This document shows, in pieces, positions 29,079 to 36,851 of a stretch of 64,000 nucleotides of DNA (position 1 is the stretch's first letter; every line of letters starts with the position of its first letter). The notes beneath the pieces are model-generated. The model was not told the DNA's origin. It searched no databases and saw nothing but the letters and a program-made list of their open reading frames with translations. This DNA comes from Micromonospora nigra (lineage in GTDB: Bacteria; Actinomycetota; Actinomycetes; Mycobacteriales; Micromonosporaceae): contig NZ_FMHT01000003.1 in the NCBI RefSeq assembly GCF_900091585.1, positions 3,277,501 to 3,341,500 on the forward strand, written 5' to 3'. Both the position numbers and the translations under genes were made by a program.

Positions 29079-29245
29079 GCGCGAGGAGTGCAGCGCAGCG
29101 GAGCCCCGCAGTCGCGAGCGAGGGCGATGTGGTGAGCGCGAGGAGTGCAGCGCAGCGGAGCCCCGCAGTCGCGAGCGAAGGCGATGTGGTGAGCGCGAGG
29201 AGTGCAGCGCAGCGGAGCCCCGCAGTCGCGAGCAAAGGCGATGCG
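29075..29245 (+). repeat. Triple 57-bp tandem repeat between paaC and paaD
   Basis: Three near-identical 57-bp units (29075-29131, 29132-29188, 29189-29245). Each begins GTGAGCGCGAGGAGTGCAGC, contains CCCCGCAGTCGCGAGC and ends in a purine block (GAGGGCGATGTG, GAAGGCGATGTG, AAAGGCGATGCG). The unit is 19 codons, so the array stays open in the paaD frame and every unit starts with an in-frame GTG. The first GTGA is the overlap with the paaC stop. The array belongs to the same family as the single copies inside the nuo operon. Confidence 0.93.
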
Positions 29246-29725
29246 GTGACCAGCCCCGGGGAGGCCGTCGCGGCGGTGGTGGACCCGGAGATCCGGGTGG
29301 TCACCATCGCCGACCTGGGCATCCTGCGGGCGGTCGAGGAGGACCGGGCCACCGGCCGGGTCGTCGTCACCATCACCCCCACCTACACCGGGTGCCCGGC
29401 GATGGACGTGATCCGCGCCGACATCCGCCGGGCACTGGCCGCCGTCGGTCACCCGGACGCCGAGGTGCGGACGGTGCACAGCCCGGCGTGGAGCACCGAC
29501 TGGATCTCCGAGGCCGGGCGGGCCAAGCTCGCCGCCGCCGGCATCGCCCCGCCTGCCCCCGCGACGTCCGGCGGCGGCGCGGTGCCGCTGACCCTGGCCG
29601 TGCGCTGCCCACGCTGCGGGTCCCCGGAGACCGAGCAGATCAGCCGTTTCGGCTCCACCGCCTGCAAGGCACTGTGGCGTTGCCGCTCCTGCTCCGAACC
29701 CTTCGACCACCTGAAGGCGCTGTGA
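29246..29725 (+). CDS. paaD: Phenylacetate degradation maturation factor PaaD
   Basis: A 159-residue protein with an N-terminal MIP18/DUF59 fold (AAVVDPEIRVVTIADLGILRAV, TYTGCPAMDVI) and a C-terminal zinc-finger-like part (CPRCGSPETE and CRSCSEPF). PaaD is required for active epoxidase, probably in Fe-S or di-iron maturation. The GTG at 29246 is preferred: homology begins there and the last repeat supplies AAAGGCG. A GTG at 29075, overlapping the paaC stop, is also in frame and would add 57 residues encoded by the repeat array. The stop overlaps paaE. Confidence 0.92.
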   Translation: MTSPGEAVAAVVDPEIRVVTIADLGILRAVEEDRATGRVVVTITPTYTGCPAMDVIRADIRRALAAVGHPDAEVRTVHSPAWSTDWISEAGRAKLAAAGIAPPAPATSGGGAVPLTLAVRCPRCGSPETEQISRFGSTACKALWRCRSCSEPFDHLKAL

Positions 29726-30831
29726 CTGTCTCCATCACCAGGCCGGTCCGTCGCCGGCCGGTCTTCCACCCGCTGCCCGTCCGCGCCGTCGACCGGCTGA
29801 CCGCCGACGCGGTGGCGATCACCTTCGCCGTACCCGAGGAACTGCGGGGCACCTTCGCGTTTGCCGCCGGTCAACACCTGACCGTGCGCCGCGTCGGCGA
29901 GGGCGGCGAGGATGTGCGGCGGTCGTACTCGATCTGTTCGACCCCGGACGACCTGGCCCGGCACGGCCGACTGCGGATCGGGGTGCGGGAGGTCCCCGGT
30001 GGGGCCTTCTCCGCGTACGCGTGCCGGGCCCTGCGGCACGGCGACACGGTGGAGGTGCTGCCGCCGCTGGGGCACTTCACCACCGCCTTCGCGCCGGACC
30101 GGGCCCGCCACTACGGCGCGGTGGTCGCCGGCTCGGGCGTCACCCCGGTGCTGTCGCTGGTCGCGACCGCCCTGGCCGTCGAGCCGGCCAGCACGTTCAC
30201 CCTGGTGTACGGCAACCGCACGGCCAACTCGGTGATGTTCGCCGAGGAACTGGCCGACCTGAAGGACCGTTACCCGACCCGGCTGCACCTGGTGCACGTG
30301 CTGTCCCGGGAGCAGGGCGAGTCGCCGCTGCTGTCCGGGCGCGTCGACGCGGAGCGGCTGGGTCGGCTGCTGGACACCATCGTGCCCGGCGAGGCCATCG
30401 AGGAGTGGTTCCTCTGCGGGCCGTACGGCATGGTGGTGGACGCCAGGGCGGTGCTGGCGCAGCGTGGTGTCGTGGACTCGGCGGTGCACACGGAGCTGTT
30501 CCATGTCGACGCCCCGCCGGAGCCGGTGCGCCGGCCGGACGACGAGCCCGGCGTCGGCGCCGAGGTGACCATCGTGCTGGAGGGCCGCTCGTCGGTCTTC
30601 ACGATGGGCCGCGACGAGCGGGTCCTGGACGCGGCGCTGAAGGTGCGTGGCGAGCTGCCCTACGCCTGCAAGGGCGGGGTCTGCTCGACCTGCAAGGCGA
30701 AGGTCGTCGACGGCGCGGTCCAGATGGCCCGCAACTACGCGCTGGAGCCCGACGAGGTGGCCGCCGGGTACGTGCTGACCTGCCAGTCCACCCCACTCAC
30801 CGACACCCTCACGATCGACTACGACGCCTGA
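29722..30831 (+). CDS. paaE: Phenylacetyl-CoA epoxidase reductase PaaE
   Basis: A 369-residue NADPH-dependent reductase that feeds electrons to PaaA. It has an FAD-binding barrel (RRSYSICS motif), an NAD(P)-binding domain (GSGVTPVLSL, then FLCGPYGMV) and a C-terminal plant-type 2Fe-2S domain with CKGGVCSTCKAKV and the last ligand in YVLTCQS. GTG start overlapping paaD by 4 bp. It is the last gene of the operon; ring-opening and beta-oxidation genes (paaZ, paaGHJ) are not in the window. Confidence 0.96.
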   Translation: MTVSITRPVRRRPVFHPLPVRAVDRLTADAVAITFAVPEELRGTFAFAAGQHLTVRRVGEGGEDVRRSYSICSTPDDLARHGRLRIGVREVPGGAFSAYACRALRHGDTVEVLPPLGHFTTAFAPDRARHYGAVVAGSGVTPVLSLVATALAVEPASTFTLVYGNRTANSVMFAEELADLKDRYPTRLHLVHVLSREQGESPLLSGRVDAERLGRLLDTIVPGEAIEEWFLCGPYGMVVDARAVLAQRGVVDSAVHTELFHVDAPPEPVRRPDDEPGVGAEVTIVLEGRSSVFTMGRDERVLDAALKVRGELPYACKGGVCSTCKAKVVDGAVQMARNYALEPDEVAAGYVLTCQSTPLTDTLTIDYDA

Positions 30832-30901
30832 CAGGATTCGCTCTCTCCGCCGTTGCGCCGGGTGGTGATCCGCCCGGGTCGGCAGCGAGAGTGAGCCTCC
30901 G

Positions 30902-31048
30902 ATGATCGTTCCGGAGTTGTCCGGCGCCACCTGGCGCAAGTCGGGTCGCAGTGGGGATCTGCTGCTCTACCGGCGCGTCGACCGGGTGCCCGTGCGGGCG
31001 CCGGGACGGACCTCGGCGTTCGTACGGCGTCCGGGGCCTGCGCCATGA
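30902..31048 (+). pseudogene. Possible truncated DUF397 gene
   Basis: A 48-codon reading frame opens MIVPELSGATWRKSGRSGD, which resembles the start of DUF397 proteins (WRKSSxSGG pattern), small partners of helix-turn-helix regulators abundant in actinomycetes. The conserved CVEVA and late DSKDP...F motifs are missing, and the rest is Arg/Pro-rich, so it is probably a decayed or frameshifted remnant. No good Shine-Dalgarno and no XRE partner nearby. Low confidence. The rest of the 370-bp gap between paaE and mqnC shows nothing else recognisable. Confidence 0.35.
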
Positions 31049-31201
31049 TCACGATCGGGGTTCCGCCGGACGTCATCACGCGGTCGCTCACTTTCCGCTA
31101 CACGTTGTGGGAACGCCGTCAGACCGGGTCCGTAGGGCGTTCGTCACCGGTGGTGGTGCCCGGTGCGGTGGGTACCACAGGCGACGTAGGCTCGGGGGGT
31201 G

Positions 31202-32389
31202 ATGGTGAGCCGGGAGATCGACGACATCCTGCGGCGCGGCGCGGACGGCGGGCGGATCACGCCCGAAGAGGCACTGCTGCTCTACACGGAGGCACCGTTC
31301 CACGCGCTCGGCGAGGCGGCCGACGCGGTGCGCCGGCGGCGCTACCCGGACAACATCGTCACCTACCTGATCGATCGCAACATCAACTACACGAACGTCT
31401 GCGTGACGGCGTGCAAGTTCTGTGCCTTCTACCGGGCCCCGAAGCACCGGGAGGGCTGGACCCACCCGACCGAGGAGATCCTGCGCCGCTGCGGCGAGGC
31501 GGTCGAGCTGGGCGCCACCCAGGTCATGCTCCAGGGCGGACACCATCCGGAGTACGGCGTGGAGTACTACGAGGAGCTGTTCTCCTCGGTCAAGAAGGCG
31601 TACCCGCAGCTGGCCATCCACTCGATCGGCCCCAGCGAGATCCTGCACATGGCGAAGGTGTCCGGGGTGGGGCTGGACGAGGCCATCGCCCGGATCAAGG
31701 CCGCCGGCCTGGACTCGATCGCGGGGGCCGGCGCGGAGATGCTGCCGGAGCGCCCCCGCCGGGCCATCGCCCCGCTCAAGGAGTCGGGTGAGCGCTGGCT
31801 GGAGGTCATGGAGCTGGCCCATCGGCAGGGCGTCGAGTCCACCGCCACGATGATGATGGGCACGGGTGAGACGGCTGCCGAGCGGATCGAGCACCTGCGG
31901 ATGATCCGGGACGTGCAGGACCGCACGCAGGGCTTCCGCGCCTTCATCCCGTGGACGTACCAGCCGGAGAACAACCACCTCAAGGGCCGCACCCAGGCCA
32001 CGACGCTGGAGTACCTGCGGCTGGTCGCCGTGGCCCGGTTGTTCTTCGAGACCGTGCCGCACCTGCAGGCGTCCTGGCTGACCACCGGCAAGGACGTGGG
32101 TCAGCTCGCGCTGCACATGGGCGTGGACGACCTCGGTTCGATCATGCTGGAGGAGAACGTGATCTCCTCGGCGGGTGCCCGGCACCGCTCCAACCTGCAC
32201 GAGCTGATCGGGATGATCCGTTCCGCGGACCGGATCCCGGCCCAGCGGGACACGCTCTACCGCCGGCTGGCCGTGCACCGGACGCCGGCCGACGACCCGA
32301 CCGACGAGCGGGTGGTGTCGCACTTCTCCTCGATCGCCCTGCCGGGCGGCGGTGCCGGGAAGTCCCTGCCGCTGGTCGAGGCGCGCTGA
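31202..32389 (+). CDS. mqnC: Cyclic dehypoxanthinyl futalosine synthase MqnC
   Basis: A 395-residue radical SAM enzyme that closes the spiro ring of dehypoxanthinyl futalosine in menaquinone synthesis. The Fe-S motif is Cys67-x3-Cys71-x2-Cys74 (CVTACKFC), followed by FYRAPKHREGW; further signatures are QVMLQGGHHPEYGVEYYEEL, SIAGAGAEMLPERPR and FIPWTYQPENNHL. GTG 31199, ATG 31202 and GTG 31205 are all in frame after a GGGGGG stretch; the ATG is listed. Stands alone between the paa operon and the surface-protein genes. Confidence 0.95.
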   Translation: MVSREIDDILRRGADGGRITPEEALLLYTEAPFHALGEAADAVRRRRYPDNIVTYLIDRNINYTNVCVTACKFCAFYRAPKHREGWTHPTEEILRRCGEAVELGATQVMLQGGHHPEYGVEYYEELFSSVKKAYPQLAIHSIGPSEILHMAKVSGVGLDEAIARIKAAGLDSIAGAGAEMLPERPRRAIAPLKESGERWLEVMELAHRQGVESTATMMMGTGETAAERIEHLRMIRDVQDRTQGFRAFIPWTYQPENNHLKGRTQATTLEYLRLVAVARLFFETVPHLQASWLTTGKDVGQLALHMGVDDLGSIMLEENVISSAGARHRSNLHELIGMIRSADRIPAQRDTLYRRLAVHRTPADDPTDERVVSHFSSIALPGGGAGKSLPLVEAR

Positions 32390-32793
32390 CCGGAGGGCCC
32401 GGTCCGGTGGCGGCAACCGCCGCCGGGTGAGGGGCAGCGGGGATCCGGGTCGGCGGCTCGGGTCGGGCGTTCGCCGTATGCCGGACCCGCGGGCTCGGGT
32501 CGGGTGTTCGCCCCTGCGCTGCGTGCGGAGGGCTGCGCGCTGCGTCATGAGTAGATGCCCGACCGGGCATCGTCCGAACGGTCTGCCGCTACCGTCCGTG
32601 CAGTTCGATCCGATCGCCCCGGTCGGGTCTCCCAGGGCTCAAGTGGGAGAGCAAGGGCCATCAATCCGGACAATCTTTAAGTGATCTTTAGGTGGGCAGT
32701 TGGCGACACCTGCGATCGGGGGTGGCGGCGATGATCGTGGGCCGCTAACGTGCGGCGCGCGACCCTTCCGCTCATCCCACGGGGGAACAGCCA
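32390..32793. other. Non-coding region with several repeats upstream of the LPVTG genes
   Basis: No gene is supported in this 404-bp stretch. It holds a 21-bp direct repeat with one mismatch (32455-32475 and 32492-32512, GGCTCGGGTCGGG core), a small palindrome ATGCCC-GACC-GGGCAT (about 32553-32568), and, nearer the gene, a tandem 11-mer (32673-32694). The right half is the only AT-rich patch nearby and should contain the surface-protein promoter. Confidence 0.55.
32673..32694 (+). promoter_or_regulatory. Tandem 11-bp direct repeat, response-regulator-like site
   Basis: ATCTTTAAGTG is followed immediately by ATCTTTAGGTG (one mismatch). Head-to-tail 11-bp repeats are the usual binding geometry of OmpR/PhoP-type response regulators, although the sequence is not the classic PHO box. 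It lies 100 bp upstream of the first LPVTG gene. Function inferred. Confidence 0.4.
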
Positions 32794-33987
32794 ATGACCT
32801 TCCGTAATCGGCCGCTGGTGCGGCTCGGTGCCGCCGCCCTGCTGGCATCCGGCGCACTGACCGTTCTCGGCACGCCCGCCCACGCGGCCGGGGCCACCGA
32901 CCTCTCGCTGGACGTGGTGGGCACCAGGCTCGCCGCCGGCGTCGAGGGGAAGGTCGCCTTCGCGAAGATCACCAACAGGGGCGACGCCACGCCGGGTTCC
33001 CTGACGGTGGGCATCGACGTGTCGAAGGTGGACTTCGACAAGGTGGCGGCGCTCCCGCTCGCCGACAAGTGCGATGTGGAGGGCGAGGGCAGGCCGGTCC
33101 GCTGGACCTGTGACATACCCGGCGCCGACCTGCCGGGCCCGGGCGAGACCATCGACGTGCCGGTGGTCATCTTCAGGAACGTCGAGATCAAGGGCAGCTA
33201 CGGCGCCCCGGTCACCGTGACCATCGAGTCGCCGGACGACACCGACGAGTCCAACAACAGCACGTCCGCCACCGTCGAGCTGACCGGCGTCAACGGGCCC
33301 GATCTGCTGGTGCTTGCCGAGGACGTCAAGCGGGGCATCACCATCGCCGACGACGGCGCCACCGTCCACGACGACCTGAAGGCCGGCCAGTACGCCGAAC
33401 TGCTGTACACCGCCTTCAACCAGGGCGACCAGACCAGCGTCGGCCTCCGGAGCACCGTCAAGCTGCCCGAGGGTGTCACCTTCACCACCCCGATGGACGG
33501 CTGTGACTTCGCCGAGGACCAGACCTCGGTCGTCTGCACCTGGGACGACCTGGTGATGATCCCGACGCAGGACGACACCAACGGCGAGGACGACGCCTTC
33601 TCCGGCGTCGAGGTCAGCATGCTGGTCCGGGTCGCCAAGGACGTGAAACCGGGTGCCCTGGGCGGTTCCGTCGCCGTGGCCTCGCTCGGGGTGCAGCAGA
33701 CCCGTCCGAAGATCACCAAGGCGCAGCTGCCCGAGCAGGTCAGGGGTGTGCAGGCCGAGGACGTCGACGCCAGCGACAACACCGACGCCTTCGCCTTCAT
33801 CGTGGTCGACGGGTCGAACGGCGGTGGTGGCGGCGGCGACGGCGGCCTGCCGGTGACCGGCCCGCAGGCGACGCTGATCGGTGGCCTCGGGGCGACCGTG
33901 ATCGCCGCAGGTGCCGCGATGTTCCTGGTGACCCGCCGTCGCCGGGTGGTCCTGGTGACTCCGGGTGACGAGAAGACCATTACCTGA
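32794..33987 (+). CDS. LPVTG-anchored surface protein, paralogue 1
   Basis: A 397-residue exported protein with a signal peptide (cleavage near residue 31, THAA-like APAHAA), two Ig-like repeat regions (about 33-165 and 168-340, each with DESNNSTSATVEL or related strands and a Cys pair), a Gly-rich spacer, then LPVTG, a membrane helix and a basic tail [14 protein letters not shown]. The LPxTG signal predicts covalent attachment to peptidoglycan by a sortase. The cytoplasmic tail is longer than usual and conserved in the sister gene. No sortase is in the window. No enzymatic motif is visible. Confidence 0.9.
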   Translation: MTFRNRPLVRLGAAALLASGALTVLGTPAHAAGATDLSLDVVGTRLAAGVEGKVAFAKITNRGDATPGSLTVGIDVSKVDFDKVAALPLADKCDVEGEGRPVRWTCDIPGADLPGPGETIDVPVVIFRNVEIKGSYGAPVTVTIESPDDTDESNNSTSATVELTGVNGPDLLVLAEDVKRGITIADDGATVHDDLKAGQYAELLYTAFNQGDQTSVGLRSTVKLPEGVTFTTPMDGCDFAEDQTSVVCTWDDLVMIPTQDDTNGEDDAFSGVEVSMLVRVAKDVKPGALGGSVAVASLGVQQTRPKITKAQLPEQVRGVQAEDVDASDNTDAFAFIVVDGSNGGGGGGDGGLPVTGPQATLIGGLGATVIAAGAAMFLVTRRRRVVLVTPGDEKTIT

Positions 33988-34175
33988 GGCCCCGTCCTCC
34001 ATCGGTCCATGAGGGCCGTTCACATAACGCACCACGGTGGAGGCGGGACGGGTGACCGTTCCGCCTTCGTCGTCCGCCCACCAGCCTCGGCGCGGAGCGC
34101 ACTGGCGCGCCACGACGAGCTCGGTTACCGTCCGCTCGATTCCGCAACCTGCCAATCCCTATCCCCGGGGGATCG

Positions 34176-35381
34176 ATGTCACTCCGTCGTACCTTTCTCA
34201 CCCGCGCCGGCACCGTCGCGCTGCTCGCGACCGCCGGCCTGGCCGTACCGGCCGCCCCGGCGCTCGCCGCCGACCAGGCGGACCTCCTGCTCACTCCGCT
34301 CAGCTACGAGCTGGCCAAGGGCGTTTCCGAAGCCAAGGCCAAGCCGTTCAAGTTCCAGGTCGGCAACACCCGTGGCACCGTCGACGCCACCGGCGTCCGG
34401 GTGACCGTCGAGACGAAGGGCCTCAAGGACCGCAAGGTCGGGGTCGTCGTACCCGAGGGCTGCGAGGTCGAGGGCACCTCGTTCAGCTGCCTGCTCGGCG
34501 ACCTGGCCGCCGGCACCACCGAGGACTTCGGCATCCCGCTCTTCTCCACCACCGGCAGGCGGGGTGACGCGGGCACGCTCGTGGTCACCGTCAGCGCCGC
34601 GACCGCCGACCCGAATCCCGAGGACAACACCGTCGAGCACGACATCACCGTCGCCAGGCCGGGCTACGACCTCACCACCTGGGTGCAGGACGTGTACGCC
34701 GATGTCGCGGTCGACGGCGACGAGGCCGACGAGTCCGGGCTCACGCCGGTGCGACCCGGCCAGACCGCGCCGCTGGACTGGGCCGTCTACAACGGCGGTA
34801 GCCGGCGGGCCAGCGGTGTCGCGTACGGCATCACCCTGCCGGCCGGCGTCACCTTCGCCGAACTGCCTGAGGGCTGTGTCGAGCAGGAGTTGGGCGGGTT
34901 CGCGCAGGCGTACTGCGAGGACCGGGGCGTCATGCTCAGGCCCGGACAGTTCTACACGGCTGACATCCGGGTGAAGGTGGCCGAGGGGGTGACCGAGGCG
35001 GTGCTGCGTCCCGGCTTCCTGTTCGCCGCCGGGCTGGACGACTCCGAGGGGGAGCCGCAGGAGCAGCCGAAGGTCGCCAGCGGTGCCCAGCGCAGGGCCT
35101 TCACCGAGGTCGACCCGACCGACAACCAGGCACAGTTCGACGTCTTCGTCGACCTGACCGCCGAACCGACTCCGGACCCTTCGGGCGAGCCGACCCCGAC
35201 GCCGAGCACCACCCCGGGCACCGGCGGTGACGGTGGCGGGCTGCCGGTGACCGGCACGCAGGTCGGCCTGATCGGCGGGATCGGCGCTGCCGTGCTGCTG
35301 GCCGGCGGCGGCCTGCTGCTGCTCTCCCGGCGACGCAGGGTCGTCCTGGTGCCCCCCGGCGACGAGAAGTCGACCGACTGA
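34176..35381 (+). CDS. LPVTG-anchored surface protein, paralogue 2
   Basis: A 401-residue sister of the preceding gene with the same plan: signal peptide ending near APALAA, two Ig-like regions (about 30-155 and 160-325) with internal Cys pairs, a Thr/Pro linker ([20 protein letters not shown]), LPVTG, a membrane helix and the tail [14 protein letters not shown]. The 188-bp gap from the first copy suggests either read-through or a separate promoter; the pair probably arose by duplication. It ends in a strong hairpin terminator. Confidence 0.9.
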   Translation: MSLRRTFLTRAGTVALLATAGLAVPAAPALAADQADLLLTPLSYELAKGVSEAKAKPFKFQVGNTRGTVDATGVRVTVETKGLKDRKVGVVVPEGCEVEGTSFSCLLGDLAAGTTEDFGIPLFSTTGRRGDAGTLVVTVSAATADPNPEDNTVEHDITVARPGYDLTTWVQDVYADVAVDGDEADESGLTPVRPGQTAPLDWAVYNGGSRRASGVAYGITLPAGVTFAELPEGCVEQELGGFAQAYCEDRGVMLRPGQFYTADIRVKVAEGVTEAVLRPGFLFAAGLDDSEGEPQEQPKVASGAQRRAFTEVDPTDNQAQFDVFVDLTAEPTPDPSGEPTPTPSTTPGTGGDGGGLPVTGTQVGLIGGIGAAVLLAGGGLLLLSRRRRVVLVPPGDEKSTD

Positions 35382-35424
35382 CGTTCGATCCGATCGGCCC
35401 GCCACGGGTCGTCTGCGAACACCC

Positions 35425-35466
35425 CGCCTCCGTGGCGGGACGGCTGACCGTCCCGCCACGGAGGCG
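35425..35466 (+). terminator. 19-bp perfect-stem terminator after the LPVTG pair
   Basis: CGCCTCCGTGGCGGGACGG at 35425-35443 is exactly complementary to 35448-35466 across a CTGA loop and is followed by TTTCC. The stem is unusually long; the short T-run is normal for actinomycetes. It isolates the surface-protein genes from menG. Confidence 0.8.
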
Positions 35467-35566
35467 TTTCCGGCTTGCGGGTTCGCTGGCTGGTTCGGTG
35501 GTCCCGGTCGGGAACGGCGGTGACCCTCCGCCCGGTTGGCTCGGCCCGGCTGGCAGAGTGGGGGGG

Positions 35567-36277
35567 GTGAGTCGTACCCCGCAGGGCCAGCGCGCCAGCC
35601 TGGACAAGCAGCCGCACGAGGTCGCCGCGATGTTCGACGGCGTGGCCGCCCGCTACGACCTGACGAACACCGTGCTCTCCTTCGGACAGGACCGGTGGTG
35701 GCGACGGGCCACCCGGGCCGCGCTGGGGTTGCGCCCCGGTGAGCGGGCCCTGGACGTCGGCGCGGGCACCGGGGTCTCGACGGAGGAACTGAACCGCTCC
35801 GGGGCGTACGTGGTGGGTGCCGACCTGTCCCTCGGCATGCTGTACGCGGGCAGACGCGCCCGGCCCGGGGTGCCGCTGCTGGCGGGCGACGCCCTTCGCC
35901 TGCCCTTCGCCGACGCCAGCTTCGACGCGGTGACGATCTCCTTCGCGTTGCGCAACGTGAACGACACCGACGCCGCGTTGCGCGAACTGGCCCGGGTGAC
36001 CCGGCCCGGTGGCCGGTTGGTGGTGTGCGAGTTCAGCACCCCGGTCAACCCGGCGTTCCGCACGGCCTACCTGTCGTACCTGATGCGGTCGCTGCCCTCG
36101 GTGGCGCGGGCCGTCTCCAGCAACCCGGACGCCTACGTCTACCTGGCGGAGTCGATCCGGGCGTGGCCGGACCAGGCGGCCCTGGCGGCGCGGGTGTCGG
36201 CGACCGGTTGGGGCCGGGTGGCCTGGCGGAATCTCACCGGGGGGATCGTCGCCCTGCACCGGGCCGTCCGCACCTGA
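35567..36277 (+). CDS. menG: Demethylmenaquinone methyltransferase MenG/UbiE
   Basis: A 236-residue SAM methyltransferase for the last ring methylation of menaquinone. Typical opening [24 protein letters not shown] motif I LDVGAGTG at 62-69, [24 protein letters not shown], and the end region [34 protein letters not shown] start at 35567 after a run of seven G's that may act as the ribosome binding site. Its location between mqnC and the nuo operon fits the respiratory theme. Confidence 0.94.
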   Translation: MSRTPQGQRASLDKQPHEVAAMFDGVAARYDLTNTVLSFGQDRWWRRATRAALGLRPGERALDVGAGTGVSTEELNRSGAYVVGADLSLGMLYAGRRARPGVPLLAGDALRLPFADASFDAVTISFALRNVNDTDAALRELARVTRPGGRLVVCEFSTPVNPAFRTAYLSYLMRSLPSVARAVSSNPDAYVYLAESIRAWPDQAALAARVSATGWGRVAWRNLTGGIVALHRAVRT

Positions 36278-36330
36278 GCAATTTCGTGAACGCTCCCGCT
36301 TTGGTCTGTTTTGTTCCGTACGCTCGCCCC

Positions 36331-36549
36331 ATGACCCACCGGGACGAAGCGGCCACCGACGATGCCGCGGAACTGATCGCGCAGCTGCGGGAGCTGGCCG
36401 GCGCGGATCCTGCCGACGTGCGTCAGGTGGTGGCCGAGGTGCTCTCCGCCCTGGATCGCGCCGCCGGGGGCGCGTTGCGCGAGCACCTGCCCGAGGCGAT
36501 CCGGGTGGACGCGGGCCTCGACTCCGCCGCCAGCCCGGCCGGCCGCTGA
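36331..36549 (+). CDS. Small acidic hypothetical protein
   Basis: A 72-residue acidic, Ala/Glu/Asp-rich protein predicted mostly helical (AELIAQLRELAGADPADVRQVVAEVLSALDRA forms an amphipathic helix pair). No family recognised and no membrane segment. ATG 36331 lacks a strong Shine-Dalgarno but lies 54 bp after menG and has the expected third-position GC bias. Could be a real small gene; not certain. Confidence 0.5.
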   Translation: MTHRDEAATDDAAELIAQLRELAGADPADVRQVVAEVLSALDRAAGGALREHLPEAIRVDAGLDSAASPAGR

Positions 36550-36754
36550 CCCACCCCGCCGCCGACCCGATCCGGAGCCGCTGACCCGTCCGCCGCCCGC
36601 CCGGCCCGTTGGACGGCCCGTCGCTCACCGGCCGTGGTCGGCCCGCCGCGGAGGGCGTAATCGACTCCCGCACGGTGTCGGGTCGGGCACCCGGTGTCAC
36701 GGGCGGGCGTGACGAACCGGAGCCGCCCTGGTCTGGACGGGGGTCTCCGGCAAG

Positions 36755-36768
36755 TAAGGCATGCCTAA
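36755..36768. promoter_or_regulatory. Palindrome TAAGGC-AT-GCCTAA
   Basis: A 14-bp near-perfect inverted repeat (one internal mismatch) in the 302-bp gap before the reductase gene. The AGGC/GCCT arms recall half-sites of iron-responsive DtxR/IdeR operators, but the match to the 19-bp consensus is incomplete. It could also be part of a promoter. Confidence 0.3.
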
Positions 36769-36814
36769 TCCGGCGAGCTCGCGGCACCGGTCATAGACTC
36801 CTCCCCGGCTGGCT

Positions 36815-36830
36815 TGTGAAGCAATTCACG
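36815..36830. promoter_or_regulatory. Rex-type operator candidate
   Basis: TGTGAA-GCAA-TTCACG matches the Rex operator TGTGAAnnnnTTCACA at 11 of 12 arm positions; with flanks the symmetry is CTTGTGAA/TTCACGAG. It lies 22-37 bp before the ATG of the reductase gene that precedes nuoA. Rex is the actinomycete NADH/NAD+ sensor repressing respiratory genes at low NADH. Sequence match is seen; binding is inferred. Confidence 0.6.
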
Positions 36831-36851
36831 AGCATGCGGGAGGAGGCGCGG

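Noticed and set aside
29075..29245. Triple repeat considered as a small CRISPR array
   Set aside because: Units are contiguous 57-mers without unique spacers and no cas genes are present.
29075..29725. PaaD starting at GTG 29075 overlapping paaC
   Set aside because: This would place 57 repeat-coded residues before the conserved domain; the GTG at 29246 has its own Shine-Dalgarno and fits family length. It remains possible as a minor start.
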